Shown here one piece after another: positions 51,652 to 60,936 of a stretch of 64,000 bases of DNA. This stretch comes from an uncultured Opitutales bacterium (GTDB taxonomy: Bacteria > Verrucomicrobiota > Verrucomicrobiia > Opitutales > Intestinicryptomonadaceae). Position numbers and translations under genes: made by a program. Below the pieces are notes generated by a model that was not told where the DNA came from, did no database searches, and saw only the letters and a program-made list of their open reading frames with translations. Within the stretch, counting starts at the first letter, position 1. Each line of letters begins with the position of its first letter. The stretch is taken from positions 62,001-126,000 of the forward strand of contig CALXLM010000048.1 in NCBI GenBank assembly GCA_944389195.1. The letters are read 5' to 3'.

Positions 51652-53985
51652 ATGACTATAAAAAAATTATTGGAAATTGCGTTTGCGCCATTTTTATTTG
51701 CACTTTCGTGCGTATGCGCGGATTTGCAAGGCGCCGGGACGGTTTCGTTGCCCGGGCAGAACGGAAAGACTCCCGCCATAGACTATTCGTATTTTCCAAG
51801 CCGGCTGCACGCGTTTGTATTTAGAAATTGGACTTGCGTTCCGGTGGGACGCCTTGCGCAAACCGTCGGAGCAACGGAGGAACAGATACGCTCTGTCGCC
51901 TCCATGATGGGTTTGCCGGAACAGGGCAAGGTAGAGGGCGCATGGAAGGATAAGGGGTATATAACGGTTTTGAGGAGAAATTGGCATATGCTCGATTATC
52001 CGCAGCTTCTGGTTCTGCTTGGAATGTCGGCCGAGGAGCTCGAATTCAAGCTTATAGCCGACGACTTTCTTTACATAAAACTCGGTTCCGTAAAACCCAA
52101 ATGCGGGCCTCTCAAATACTCCGAGCCGGATGCCGCAATATCGACAAAGTGCGCCGAGTTTAAGAAGCTTATGCAGGCCGAAGGCGCGGACAGACTTTTT
52201 AAGGGCGCCGAAAGGTTTAAGTTTAACGATGAAATGTCGCTCATGCCCGAAGGCACCGCCCGGGAGCCCCAAAAGGGAAACATAGTGATGGCGTATCCGT
52301 ATTTTTCCGAATACGGAGACTGCCTTCTTGACGACGATGTTTCTTCGTATTCCGACGCGCTTTTGAGGCATTACCAGAAGGTGGGGGTAAACGCCGTGTG
52401 GATGCATGTCGTTCTTCGAACCCTCGTCGAAAACGGCGGCATATACGACGATTCCCCCGACGCCCCCCGCAGGCTGAAAAATCTCAACAAGCTTGTCTCC
52501 AGAGCCGAAAAATACGGCATAAAGGTGTTCTTATATTTGAACGAGCCGCGTGCCATGCCGCCTAAATTTTTTGAATCTTCACCCGGACGAGCCGCGTTGA
52601 AAGGCACTCCGGACGGCGGAATGATAGCCCTTTGCACCTCCCAAAAGCCCGTTTTGGACTGGCTCGAAAACGCCACAGCGCGGCTTTTCAAAGCTGTGCC
52701 GAAGCTCGGCGGAGTGTTTACCATAACCGCCTCTGAATGCCTTACAAATTGCCTGTCGCACAGATTGGCCAAGGATATTTGCAAGGTGTGCGCCGCGCGC
52801 GGCAGCCCCGTGATTGTATCGGAGGTAAACAATGCAATTTTCCGCGGAATGCGTTCGGCGAGCAAGAACGCGGAAATGATAGTTTGGGATTGGGGGTGGC
52901 GGCCGGAGGCGGTCGAAGGCACCGTGGAGCTTCTTGAGAGGGACTGCATTTTGATGTGCGTAAGCGAGTGGGATTTGTCGTTTAAACGGGGCCCCGTGGA
53001 GAGCAGCGTAAACGAATATTGCATATCCTGTTCGGATTCTGCTCCGGGGCCGCGGGCAAGGAACCTTTGGAGCCTTGCAAAAAAGCGGGGGATGCGCGCG
53101 ATGGCCAAAGTTCAGGTTAACACCTCTTGGGAGTTTTCTCCTGTCCCGTATATTCCTTATGTGGACATTGTGGCGAGGCACTCTAAGAATTTAAAGGATA
53201 TGGGCGTCGGGAACGTCCTTTTGAATTGGAGTTTGGGCGGTTATCCGTCGGTCAACATAGAGGCGTTCAATTCTTTCGACAAATCTCTTTCCGTTGAGGA
53301 AAATTTGCGCAAGATAGCCCTGCGCCGATACGGTGAAAAAGCGTCCGCCCATGTTTTGAGGGCGTGGACTGAATTTTCGGACGCGTGGAGGGAATATCCT
53401 TTTGATATAACATTGGCTTATTTTGGAGTCCAGCACATGGGGGCGGCTAATCCCGTGTATGTTAAACCGAGCGGCTACCGGGCGACCATGGTAGGCATTC
53501 CGTACGATAATTTAAGGTTGTGGCGCTCAAAGTATCCCGAAGGCGTCTTGATAAGCCAGCTTGAAAAAGTTGTATCCGGTTTGGACAGGGGCATAGCCTC
53601 CCTGATTGAGGCAGAATCCTCGGGCGGCCTAAAGGAGGAGGCGGGGAGGGAAATTTCGGCGCAGATACGCTACGCCCGCTGCGCTCTTATAAGCCTGAAG
53701 AGTTTTGCCAACCAGTCGCGCTTTATAATCCTCAGGGACAGAATTTTTACCTCCGCCTCAAGGGAGGCGTTCGACGCCGACAAAGAAAAAATGCTTGCCC
53801 TGCTAAGCGATGAAAAACTCCTCGCCCGCGAAATGTACAAACTTTGCCTCGAGGACGAATTTATCGGCTATGAAGCATCAAACCATTATTTTTATATACC
53901 GGCGGATTTATTGGAGAAAATCGCATCTGTTGAATATGCTTGCAATTATTTCCGCGCCAAAAATTTTGAAGGCATAAAAAAGTGA
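51652..53985 (+). CDS. Large exported protein of unknown function, possible glycosidase
   Basis: A 777-residue protein with a signal peptide (MTIKKLLEIAFAPFLFALSCVCA) and no lipobox of standard form. The middle looks like a TIM barrel: YQKVGVNAVWMHVVLRTLVE near 240, KYGIKVFLYLNEPRAM near 290, FTITASECLTN near 360, VIVSEVNNAIF, MIVWDWGW near 405, and a WEFSPVPYIPYVDIV stretch near 480. N-L-N-E-P and T-A-S-E-C contain acids in positions that could be catalytic. The C-terminal 250 residues are helical. I suspect a hexosaminidase-like or GH20/DUF4838-like enzyme, but cannot name a family. It stands alone on the plus strand between two gene-poor intervals. Start at the ATG 12 bases into the longest frame. 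Confidence 0.6.
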   Translation: MTIKKLLEIAFAPFLFALSCVCADLQGAGTVSLPGQNGKTPAIDYSYFPSRLHAFVFRNWTCVPVGRLAQTVGATEEQIRSVASMMGLPEQGKVEGAWKDKGYITVLRRNWHMLDYPQLLVLLGMSAEELEFKLIADDFLYIKLGSVKPKCGPLKYSEPDAAISTKCAEFKKLMQAEGADRLFKGAERFKFNDEMSLMPEGTAREPQKGNIVMAYPYFSEYGDCLLDDDVSSYSDALLRHYQKVGVNAVWMHVVLRTLVENGGIYDDSPDAPRRLKNLNKLVSRAEKYGIKVFLYLNEPRAMPPKFFESSPGRAALKGTPDGGMIALCTSQKPVLDWLENATARLFKAVPKLGGVFTITASECLTNCLSHRLAKDICKVCAARGSPVIVSEVNNAIFRGMRSASKNAEMIVWDWGWRPEAVEGTVELLERDCILMCVSEWDLSFKRGPVESSVNEYCISCSDSAPGPRARNLWSLAKKRGMRAMAKVQVNTSWEFSPVPYIPYVDIVARHSKNLKDMGVGNVLLNWSLGGYPSVNIEAFNSFDKSLSVEENLRKIALRRYGEKASAHVLRAWTEFSDAWREYPFDITLAYFGVQHMGAANPVYVKPSGYRATMVGIPYDNLRLWRSKYPEGVLISQLEKVVSGLDRGIASLIEAESSGGLKEEAGREISAQIRYARCALISLKSFANQSRFIILRDRIFTSASREAFDADKEKMLALLSDEKLLAREMYKLCLEDEFIGYEASNHYFYIPADLLEKIASVEYACNYFRAKNFEGIKK

Positions 53986-54460
53986 TGCCGCCGAAACTTT
54001 CCTGCGGTTGTGAGCATATTAAAGACTCGGAATTTGCGTTCAATCGGAGCATTTTTCTTTTATGTGCTTAAATTCTTGCGTCGATTGCGGGATTGTGGCT
54101 TTTGGGGCAGGATTATTATTAGAATGCGGTTAGTGTGTTTTTTGTGGTTCGGCAGGAAAGTTTGCGCATAAGTCGATTATAGCTCAGTACATGTGTTCCT
54201 GTTGTTCCGCCTTCGGCTATGCCGCGCAGCGTTAGAGGCCCATGCTATAATGTCAGCTATTGGAGTGGACGGAAGCTGGTGGCTAAAAATAACTTAAGTT
54301 TTCGCGCATATGTATGCTAGAAATACTGGGTAAAAATCCGTTTGCATGCGTGGGGAGGTATTTTTTTTGTGAAGCCGATACTGAAACTTTGAAAATAAAA
54401 GTCAAAAAAACTCTTGACGAGGCGGAACATAAACGTAAAGTCATTTATTTTTCATTAAAA
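53986..54460. other. Gene-free interval upstream of rplM
   Basis: About 475 bases. It contains TATAAT at 54245-54250 without a good -35, and nearer the gene TTGACG-16-TAAAGT (given separately). The open frame that extends rplM upstream is not like L13. No tRNA or known riboregulator was recognised. Confidence 0.4.
54414..54441 (+). promoter_or_regulatory. Candidate promoter of rplM-rpsI
   Basis: TTGACG (54414-54419), a 16-base spacer and TAAAGT (54436-54441) lie 20 bases before the rplM start. The short leader leaves little room for a ribosome site, consistent with the general lack of Shine-Dalgarno motifs here. Confidence 0.35.
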
Positions 54461-54886
54461 ATGAATACGACAATAGCAAAGAAAGAGGATAAGAAGCAGT
54501 GGTATGTGGTTGACGCCACCGACCAGGTGCTTGGGCGCCTTGCAGTCAAGATTGCGAACGTGCTGCGCGGCCGCAACAAACCCATTTATACTCCCCATGT
54601 AGATTGCGGCGACCATGTAATTGTTATAAACGCCGAGAAAGTCAAGGTCACTGGCAAGAAGGAGGAGGAGAAGGAGTATATGTTTTATTCGGGATATGTC
54701 GGGGGCGAAAAGTATGTTAAGCTCTCCGAGTTTCGCGCACGCAGGCCTGAATATCTCATAGAGGCCGCCGTAAGGGGAATGCTTCCCAAGAACAAGCTCG
54801 CAAGAGATATGTTTATGAAGCTTCACGTTTATGCGGGCGCGGAGCATCCGCATGCCGCCCAACAACCAAAACCATTTAACTTCTAA
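54461..54886 (+). CDS. rplM: 50S ribosomal protein L13
   Basis: A 141-residue ribosomal protein. [24 protein letters not shown] (13-36) and the end [15 protein letters not shown] are L13 signatures, as are the central [13 protein letters not shown] and [13 protein letters not shown]. The start MNTTIAKKE is preferred because the upstream extension is foreign to L13. It precedes rpsI by 8 bases, the usual bacterial order. Confidence 0.98.
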   Translation: MNTTIAKKEDKKQWYVVDATDQVLGRLAVKIANVLRGRNKPIYTPHVDCGDHVIVINAEKVKVTGKKEEEKEYMFYSGYVGGEKYVKLSEFRARRPEYLIEAAVRGMLPKNKLARDMFMKLHVYAGAEHPHAAQQPKPFNF

Positions 54887-54894
54887 TTAGCGAC

Positions 54895-55290
54895 ATGAGC
54901 GATAGCGAAATTTTTGTTTCCGTGGGACGCCGCAAGACGTCGGTTGCCCGCGCGCGTCTTACAAAAGGGTCGGGCAAGCTTACGGTTAACGACAAGCCCA
55001 TCGACGAATACTGCAACACGGACCAGCTTTCAATGCTGGCGCTCCGCCCTCTTGCATGCACGTCAATGCGCAACGCGGTTGACGCCGACATAAGCGTCAA
55101 GGGCGGCGGTCCCGTCGGACAGGCTGGGGCTATCAGCCACGCGCTTGCAAGGGCGCTCCAAAAGATGGACGATTCTCTCAGGGCGGTTCTCAAGCAAAAC
55201 GGACTCATAACCAGGGATCCGCGATCTAAGGAACGCAAAAAATCGGGACAGCCCGGCGCGCGCAAACGCTTCCAGTTCTCAAAGCGTTAA
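54895..55290 (+). CDS. rpsI: 30S ribosomal protein S9
   Basis: A 131-residue protein with the S9 landmarks VGRRKTSVARARL (10-22), VKGGGPVGQAGAISHALARAL (68-88) and the C-terminal GARKRFQFSKR, whose basic tail reaches the P-site. It is co-transcribed with rplM, and a terminator follows. Confidence 0.98.
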   Translation: MSDSEIFVSVGRRKTSVARARLTKGSGKLTVNDKPIDEYCNTDQLSMLALRPLACTSMRNAVDADISVKGGGPVGQAGAISHALARALQKMDDSLRAVLKQNGLITRDPRSKERKKSGQPGARKRFQFSKR

Positions 55291-55316
55291 TCCGCAGGAG
55301 AATTTTTCTTATACTC

Positions 55317-55349
55317 GAAGCCCTTCCGCGCAAGCGGTGGGGCTTTTGT
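55317..55349 (+). terminator. Terminator of rplM-rpsI
   Basis: AAGCCC and CCGC (55318-55323, 55326-55329) pair with GCGG and GGGCTT (55334-55337, 55340-55345) with small internal bulges, followed by TTTTG. It lies 27 bases after rpsI and separates it from the arginine cluster. Confidence 0.8.
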
Positions 55350-55442
55350 ACTTTCTAAGATTTAACGAAAAATTTTTAACAGCCCCCTCGTATTTTAAGA
55401 AATTTGTTTTCTTGGCAGGGCGGCAAACATTTTTTTAAGGCT

Positions 55443-56477
55443 ATGGAAAAGAAAATCAAGGCGGGAATAACCGGAGCTTCCGGATATGCCGGAATAGAAC
55501 TCGTAAAAATTCTGGCGCGCCACCCGAACGCGGAATTGGCGTGCGTGACGTCGCGCAGTCTCGCGGGAAAGCCGGTGGTTGACACCATGCCGTCGCTCCG
55601 CCATTTGATAAGGCCCGACATGGCGTTTTTGCCTTCGGATCCCGAAGAACAGGCTGGAATGGACGTCGACGTATGGTTTTTGGCGCTTCCTCACGGGGCT
55701 GCGGCCGAATACGCCAAGCCGCTGGTTGAAGCCGGGAAAACTGTAATAGACCTTTCGGCCGACTTCCGCCTTAATTCACTCGACACGTACAGGGAATACT
55801 ACGGCGGCGACCATCGCGCCCCGGACTTGTTAAAGCTCGGTAAATACGTCGTAGCCGAGCTTTTCCCCGTATCGGCTTCCGACAGGCTTATAGCTTGCGC
55901 CGGGTGCTATCCGACGAGCATTCTCATACCGCTTATTCCGCTGGTTAGGGAAGGGGCCGTTGAGCTTGAACATATTGTGATAGACAGTTATAGCGGAGTC
56001 TCCGGCGCCGGCAGGAAGGCCGACATGGGCTATATTTTTTGCGAGCGCAACGAAAGCGCGAAGGCGTACGGCATACCGAAACACAGGCATTTGTCCGAGA
56101 TAGAGGAGGAGCTGTCGATAGCCGCCGGCAGGAAAGTCGCGGTTCAGTTCAATCCTCATCTGGCTCCGATGACGCGCGGCATATCGACCACAATTACCCT
56201 TCCGTGCAAACTCGGAAATGTGGAAGAAATCTACGGTATATGGCGCAAATATTACGGAGGAAGGCCTTTTGTGGGCGTTTTGCCTTCGGGCTCTTATCCG
56301 GACACTCTGCATGTATCGAACACGAACAGATGCGACATTTCGGCATTTTTAGATTCGCGCACCGGAAACGCCGTGCTGTGCAGCGCCATAGACAATCTTG
56401 TGAAGGGCGCGAGCGGGCAGGCGGTTCAGATAATGAATCTTATTTTCGGTTTCGACGAGACTGCGGGCTTGGCGTAG
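55443..56477 (+). CDS. argC: N-acetyl-gamma-glutamyl-phosphate reductase
   Basis: A 344-residue enzyme of arginine synthesis, third step. GITGASGYAGIEL (8-20) binds NADPH and C155 in CAGCYPTS is the catalytic cysteine; HRHLSEIEEEL and HLAPMTRG are conserved family stretches. The start MEKKIKAG at 55443 fits the family better than an upstream in-frame codon and is preceded by AAGG. It heads the argCJBDFG string with 40 bases before argJ. Confidence 0.97.
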   Translation: MEKKIKAGITGASGYAGIELVKILARHPNAELACVTSRSLAGKPVVDTMPSLRHLIRPDMAFLPSDPEEQAGMDVDVWFLALPHGAAAEYAKPLVEAGKTVIDLSADFRLNSLDTYREYYGGDHRAPDLLKLGKYVVAELFPVSASDRLIACAGCYPTSILIPLIPLVREGAVELEHIVIDSYSGVSGAGRKADMGYIFCERNESAKAYGIPKHRHLSEIEEELSIAAGRKVAVQFNPHLAPMTRGISTTITLPCKLGNVEEIYGIWRKYYGGRPFVGVLPSGSYPDTLHVSNTNRCDISAFLDSRTGNAVLCSAIDNLVKGASGQAVQIMNLIFGFDETAGLA

Positions 56478-56517
56478 GGCATATTAAAGTTAAAATTAAA
56501 CAAGGCGTTTTTAAAAA

Positions 56518-57756
56518 ATGGATAGGAACTATAAAATAGAGACGTTTGAAGACGTTTCGGGACTCGGGCTTATAAAAGGCTTTAAAGTGGCGGGCGCTGC
56601 ATGTGACATACGCAATAAGGGAGATGTTTCCCGCCTTGATGTTGCGCTTGTCGTTTCGGATTCTCCGGCGACAGCTTCCGGAGTTTTCACAACAAACGAT
56701 GTCAAGGCTGCGCCCGTTGTTGTTGACATGCGCCATCTCGAGGTTTCAGCGAAGGCGAAGGCTATCGTCGCCAACAGCGGCAACGCCAACGCATGCACCG
56801 GGGAGCGCGGAATGAGGGACGCGGTTGACACATGTAAATTTACGGCTGGCATTTTAGGCGCAAAGCCCGAGCAGGTCCTCGTATGTTCCACGGGGCGCAT
56901 AGGCGAGTTCATGCCCATGGAAAAGCTGCGCAGCGGAATAAAAAGCGCGGCGGATAATCTGTCTTCGTCGGACGCTGCAGGGGCTGCTGCGGCGTCGGCC
57001 ATAATGACGTCTGACACGCGGCCGAAAACCGTTCTTGTAAACGTGGAATTTGACGGCAAAAAGTTTAGCGTGGCGGGCATGGCGAAGGGCGCCGGCATGA
57101 TAGAGCCGAACATGGCAACCATGCTTGCGTTTCTTGCAAGCGACGTTTCGATATCGCAGAACCTATTGAAAGAGACGCTAAAGGCCGCGGCAAACAAGAC
57201 TTTCAACCGCATAACTGTCGACGGCGACATGAGCACGAACGACACCGTTCTCTGCCTTTGCAACGGTTCCGGAGGGGTGGAAATTTCTGAGTCAGACGCC
57301 GACGCGATAGAGGCGTTTAGGGCGGCGGTTGCGGAGGCATGCAGGGTTCTTGCTCGCAAAATCGTGGGCGACGGCGAGAAAATAACGAAAGTTGTGGAGG
57401 TAAAGGTTGTGGGGGCGCGCGACGACGCCCAGGCCGAAAAAATATGCCGTTCAGTCGGGAATTCGCTGCTTGTGAAGTCGTCGTGGTACGGATGCGATCC
57501 TAACTGGGGGCGCTTGACCGACGCTGCCGGGTACGCGCGCACGGGAATAGAGCTCGACAAGCTTGATTTGTTCTACGACGGCGTCGAGGTTTTGCGCAAG
57601 GGCCAGCCAGTGGACGGAAACAAGCCACTTTGGAAGAAAATAGTTTCAAATAAGACGTTTGGAATTCTTATAAATCTTAATCTCGGTTCGGCGGAGGATT
57701 CTATCCTTGCGGCGGATCTTACCGAGGGGTATGTGAATTTCAACAAGGGGGAATGA
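56518..57756 (+). CDS. argJ: Bifunctional ornithine acetyltransferase / N-acetylglutamate synthase
   Basis: A 412-residue self-cleaving enzyme. The cut site lies in KGAGMIEPNMATMLAF, with T201 as the new N-terminal nucleophile (the family usually has KGSGMI). NSGNANACTGERG (87-99) and TFNRITVDGDMSTNDTV are further signatures. It recycles acetyl groups between ornithine and glutamate, so the pathway here is cyclic and argE is not needed. Whether it also makes acetylglutamate from acetyl-CoA cannot be read off. Confidence 0.97.
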   Translation: MDRNYKIETFEDVSGLGLIKGFKVAGAACDIRNKGDVSRLDVALVVSDSPATASGVFTTNDVKAAPVVVDMRHLEVSAKAKAIVANSGNANACTGERGMRDAVDTCKFTAGILGAKPEQVLVCSTGRIGEFMPMEKLRSGIKSAADNLSSSDAAGAAAASAIMTSDTRPKTVLVNVEFDGKKFSVAGMAKGAGMIEPNMATMLAFLASDVSISQNLLKETLKAAANKTFNRITVDGDMSTNDTVLCLCNGSGGVEISESDADAIEAFRAAVAEACRVLARKIVGDGEKITKVVEVKVVGARDDAQAEKICRSVGNSLLVKSSWYGCDPNWGRLTDAAGYARTGIELDKLDLFYDGVEVLRKGQPVDGNKPLWKKIVSNKTFGILINLNLGSAEDSILAADLTEGYVNFNKGE

Positions 57757-57810
57757 CGCTGCCGTCAAACGGGAAAGTCGTTGTTGCAGCTTTTAAAAAT
57801 TTTTTCGGAG

Positions 57811-58710
57811 ATGGAAAATAGCAGCATTGAAGAGGTGACCAAAAAGGCGGGAATACTGATAGAGGCGCTCCCGTACATTCAGCGTTTTAAGGGCTCGATA
57901 TTTGTGGTCAAATACGGCGGGGCGTTTATGGACGATCCCAATCCGGAGGTGCGGGCGTCGGTGGCGCAGGATATAGCTTTTCTTGCTGCCGTCGGAATAA
58001 ACGTGGTGGTGGTCCACGGGGGGGGGAAGGCCATAAGCCGCGCGATGTCCAAGGCGGGGTTAAAGGCGGAGTTTAAAAACGGAATGCGCGTGACCGACCA
58101 AAAGACGGTTCTTATCGCCGAAGACGTTTTAAACAACGAGATAAACGCCGAAATCGCCGGGCTTTTAAAAGCGCAGGGCTGTTCGCCAATACGCTTTCGC
58201 GGCAACGACGTCCTGTGTTGCGAAAAATTTACGCCATTCGATGAAAGCGGCTCTCCCATAGACATAGGATACGTCGGCAAGATAAATTCCGTAAAGGCCA
58301 AACTCATCAAGAAGGCGATAGCCGACGGACACACGCCCGTAGTCTCGCCGATAGCCGAAGGCGCCGACATGCACCCGTACAACACGAACGCGGACGTTGC
58401 GGCGTCGTCTGTCGCAGCGGCGCTGAAGGCGCGCAGGCTCGTGTTCCTGTGCGACGTTCCCGGATTGATGAGGAATCCGGAGGATAGATCCACGCTCATA
58501 TCGCATTTAAAGGTCGACGAGGTTGATGGCTTGAAGCGCGACGGGGTCATAGGCGGCGGAATGATGCCTAAAGTCGATGCCGGAGTTGACGCGATACGCA
58601 AAGGCGTAAGAAGGGTCCACTTTGTTGACGGATATATGCCGCACAGCATACTTTTGGAAATTTTTACTGACAGGGGGATAGGCACTGAAATCGTGACGTC
58701 CGCAAAATAG
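57811..58710 (+). CDS. argB: Acetylglutamate kinase
   Basis: A 299-residue amino-acid kinase, the second step of arginine synthesis. VVKYGGAFMDD (about 34-44) and VVHGGGKAISRAM hold the phosphate and acetylglutamate loops, and NTNADVAASSVAAAL the nucleotide region. ATG at 57811 is chosen over an in-frame TTG 30 bases upstream; GGAG abuts it directly, an unusual spacing. It lies 54 bases after argJ and 9 before argD. Confidence 0.95.
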   Translation: MENSSIEEVTKKAGILIEALPYIQRFKGSIFVVKYGGAFMDDPNPEVRASVAQDIAFLAAVGINVVVVHGGGKAISRAMSKAGLKAEFKNGMRVTDQKTVLIAEDVLNNEINAEIAGLLKAQGCSPIRFRGNDVLCCEKFTPFDESGSPIDIGYVGKINSVKAKLIKKAIADGHTPVVSPIAEGADMHPYNTNADVAASSVAAALKARRLVFLCDVPGLMRNPEDRSTLISHLKVDEVDGLKRDGVIGGGMMPKVDAGVDAIRKGVRRVHFVDGYMPHSILLEIFTDRGIGTEIVTSAK

Positions 58711-58719
58711 GAGGATTAA

Positions 58720-59916
58720 ATGACATTGAGGGAAAAAATTTCAAAATACGCAATGCCCGCCTTCGGGAAGCGCGATTTTGTCGTATCGCGCGGCAAGGGG
58801 CGCAAATTATACGACGACAAAGGGCGCGAATATCTCGATTTCGGCGCGGGGATAGCCGTCGCGAGCATCGGCCACTGCCATCCTGCCTGGGTCAGGGCGG
58901 TTTCGAAGCAGGCGGGAGTTTTGGCGCATTGCAGCAACCTTTACCTTACCAAACCGAATGCTGACTTGTCGGAAAAGCTCGTAGGCAAGATAGGGCGCGG
59001 GAAGGTTTTTATATGCAATAGCGGAACGGAGGCCAACGAGGCGCTCATAAAGGCGGCGCGTCTGCACGGCTTAAAAGTTTCGGGCGCGGAGGGTAAAAAA
59101 TATAAAATCGTCACGGCCGTTGACGGTTTTCACGGCAGAACCATGGGCTGCGTTGCGGCAACCGCCCAGAGAAAAATCCAAAAGGGCTTTTCGCCGATGC
59201 TCGAAGGCTTTGAGTACGCCGCATTCAACGATATCGATTCGTTTGAAAAGGCCGTTGACGACGACACCGCCGCGGTTATAGTCGAGCCGGTGCAGGGCGA
59301 AAGCGGCGTCACGCCGGCCAAGCGCGAGTTTCTAAAAGCCCTCAAGTCGATATGCAAAAAAAAGAACGCCCTTTTGCTTTTCGACGAGGTGCAGTGCGGA
59401 TTTGGCCGCAGCGGGGCGTTTTTGGCGTCCCAGCGCATAGGGGTAAAACCGGACGGCGTTTCCATGGCGAAGGGGCTCGGCGGCGGATTCCCGATAGGGG
59501 CCATTTGGCTTTCGTCTCCGCATGCCGACTTGTTTACGCCCGGTTCGCACGGCACCACCTTCGGGGGCAACGCGCTCGCGTGCGCCGCCGCATTGGCGAC
59601 CATTTCCGTTGTGGAAAAGGAGCGCCTTGTGGAAAACGCCGCCAAAATGGGGGAACGTTTGTCTGCGGGGCTGTCTAAAGTGGCGGCGAAATATCCCCAT
59701 ATAGTAAAGCTCGAAAGGGGCCTCGGGCTTATGCGGGCGGTTCTTTTCAACGGGCCGTATTCAAATTCGGACATTTGCGCAAGGCTTAGGGAGAACGGCC
59801 TGATACTCATTCCGGCCGGATCGAACGCCCTGCGCTTCCTTCCTGCGCTCAACGTGAAGGCGACGGAGATCGACAGAGCATTGAAAATTTTGGACAAAAC
59901 ATTGGGAGAACTTTAA
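58720..59916 (+). CDS. argD: Acetylornithine aminotransferase
   Basis: A 398-residue PLP-dependent class III aminotransferase. K251 in SMAKGLGGGFPIGA is the Schiff-base lysine, D222 in LLFDEVQCGFGR contacts the cofactor, and SGTEANEALIKAAR (101-114) is the phosphate-binding start. It turns acetylglutamate semialdehyde into acetylornithine. A good AGGAGG precedes the ATG by seven bases. argF starts one base after its stop. Confidence 0.96.
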   Translation: MTLREKISKYAMPAFGKRDFVVSRGKGRKLYDDKGREYLDFGAGIAVASIGHCHPAWVRAVSKQAGVLAHCSNLYLTKPNADLSEKLVGKIGRGKVFICNSGTEANEALIKAARLHGLKVSGAEGKKYKIVTAVDGFHGRTMGCVAATAQRKIQKGFSPMLEGFEYAAFNDIDSFEKAVDDDTAAVIVEPVQGESGVTPAKREFLKALKSICKKKNALLLFDEVQCGFGRSGAFLASQRIGVKPDGVSMAKGLGGGFPIGAIWLSSPHADLFTPGSHGTTFGGNALACAAALATISVVEKERLVENAAKMGERLSAGLSKVAAKYPHIVKLERGLGLMRAVLFNGPYSNSDICARLRENGLILIPAGSNALRFLPALNVKATEIDRALKILDKTLGEL

Positions 59917-59917
59917 A

Positions 59918-60877
59918 ATGGCAAGATCGTTTTTAAAAGATACCGACTTTACTGAAAAGGAGGCAGCGGAGGTGTTTGCGCTCGCGCACCGCTACAAGAA
60001 GCTCCGCTCCGCTGGCAGGCTCGATGTCCTTCAGGGACAAAGTTGGGGGTTGATTTTTTTCAAGAAAAGCACGCGCACAAGGCTGTCGTTTGAGGCCGGC
60101 GTTTACGAATTGGGTGGGCATCCGATGGTAATAAACGCTTCGGATCTCCAGCTTTCTCGCGGCGAGACAGTGGAGGATACGGCAAAAATAATGGGCAGGT
60201 TTCTGCACGGAATAGTAATCAGAACCTTCGAGCAGGAGATGGTTGAAAAGTTTGCGGAAAACTCCGGGTTGCCTGTCGTCAACGCCCTTACAGACCTTCT
60301 TCACCCGTGCCAGAGCTATACGGACATGTTTACGATGATGGAGTTTTTCAGCGCAGGCGAACCCGACGTGGATTCGCTTAAAGGCAAAAAGCTTGCGTTT
60401 TTCGGAGACACCGCGTGCAATATGGCGTATTCGCTCGCGCTTTCGGGCGGCATGTTCGGCATGGAGGTAGTGCTGTGCGGACCCGAAGAGTTTGCCCCGC
60501 AACCCGTCCTTGACGGACTTTTCAAAGAGGCTGGCATTTCAAAAACTTTCAGATTTACAAGCGATCCCGAGGACGCCGCCAGGGGCGCCGACGCCGTATA
60601 TACCGACGTTTGGGTCAGCATGGGGAAAGAGGAGGAAAAGGCGGAAAGGCTTAAAATAATGGCTCCGTACCAAGTTAACGAGAAGCTTTTCGGCCTGTCC
60701 GGCAAAAATTCCATATTTATGCATTGCCTTCCCGCCCATTCCGGGGAGGAGGTTTCAGAGGGCGTTTTGCGCTCGAAAAGAAGCGTCATATTCGACCAAG
60801 CCGAAAACCGGTTGCATGTCCAAAAGGCGATTTTAAGCATGCTCGTCAAAAAAAACCGCGGCACCGGCGGCATTTAA
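59918..60877 (+). CDS. argF: Ornithine carbamoyltransferase
   Basis: A 319-residue transferase. KKSTRTRLSFE (S51-T54) binds carbamoyl phosphate, HPCQ (129-132) is the second phosphate site, DVWVSMG (230-236) is the ornithine-specific SMG loop and C270 in FMHCLP is the ornithine-binding cysteine. The SMG loop separates it from acetylornithine-specific homologues. It produces citrulline for ArgG, encoded next. Confidence 0.96.
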   Translation: MARSFLKDTDFTEKEAAEVFALAHRYKKLRSAGRLDVLQGQSWGLIFFKKSTRTRLSFEAGVYELGGHPMVINASDLQLSRGETVEDTAKIMGRFLHGIVIRTFEQEMVEKFAENSGLPVVNALTDLLHPCQSYTDMFTMMEFFSAGEPDVDSLKGKKLAFFGDTACNMAYSLALSGGMFGMEVVLCGPEEFAPQPVLDGLFKEAGISKTFRFTSDPEDAARGADAVYTDVWVSMGKEEEKAERLKIMAPYQVNEKLFGLSGKNSIFMHCLPAHSGEEVSEGVLRSKRSVIFDQAENRLHVQKAILSMLVKKNRGTGGI

Positions 60878-60936
60878 AGCTTCCATTGCGCCAAAATTAG
60901 ACTATAAAAAACCGAAATTTTTATTAGGAGAGTGAA

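Noticed and set aside
56529-57560. A 343-codon minus-strand frame opposite argJ
   Set aside because: Ser/Ala/Thr-rich antisense shadow of argJ with no motif.
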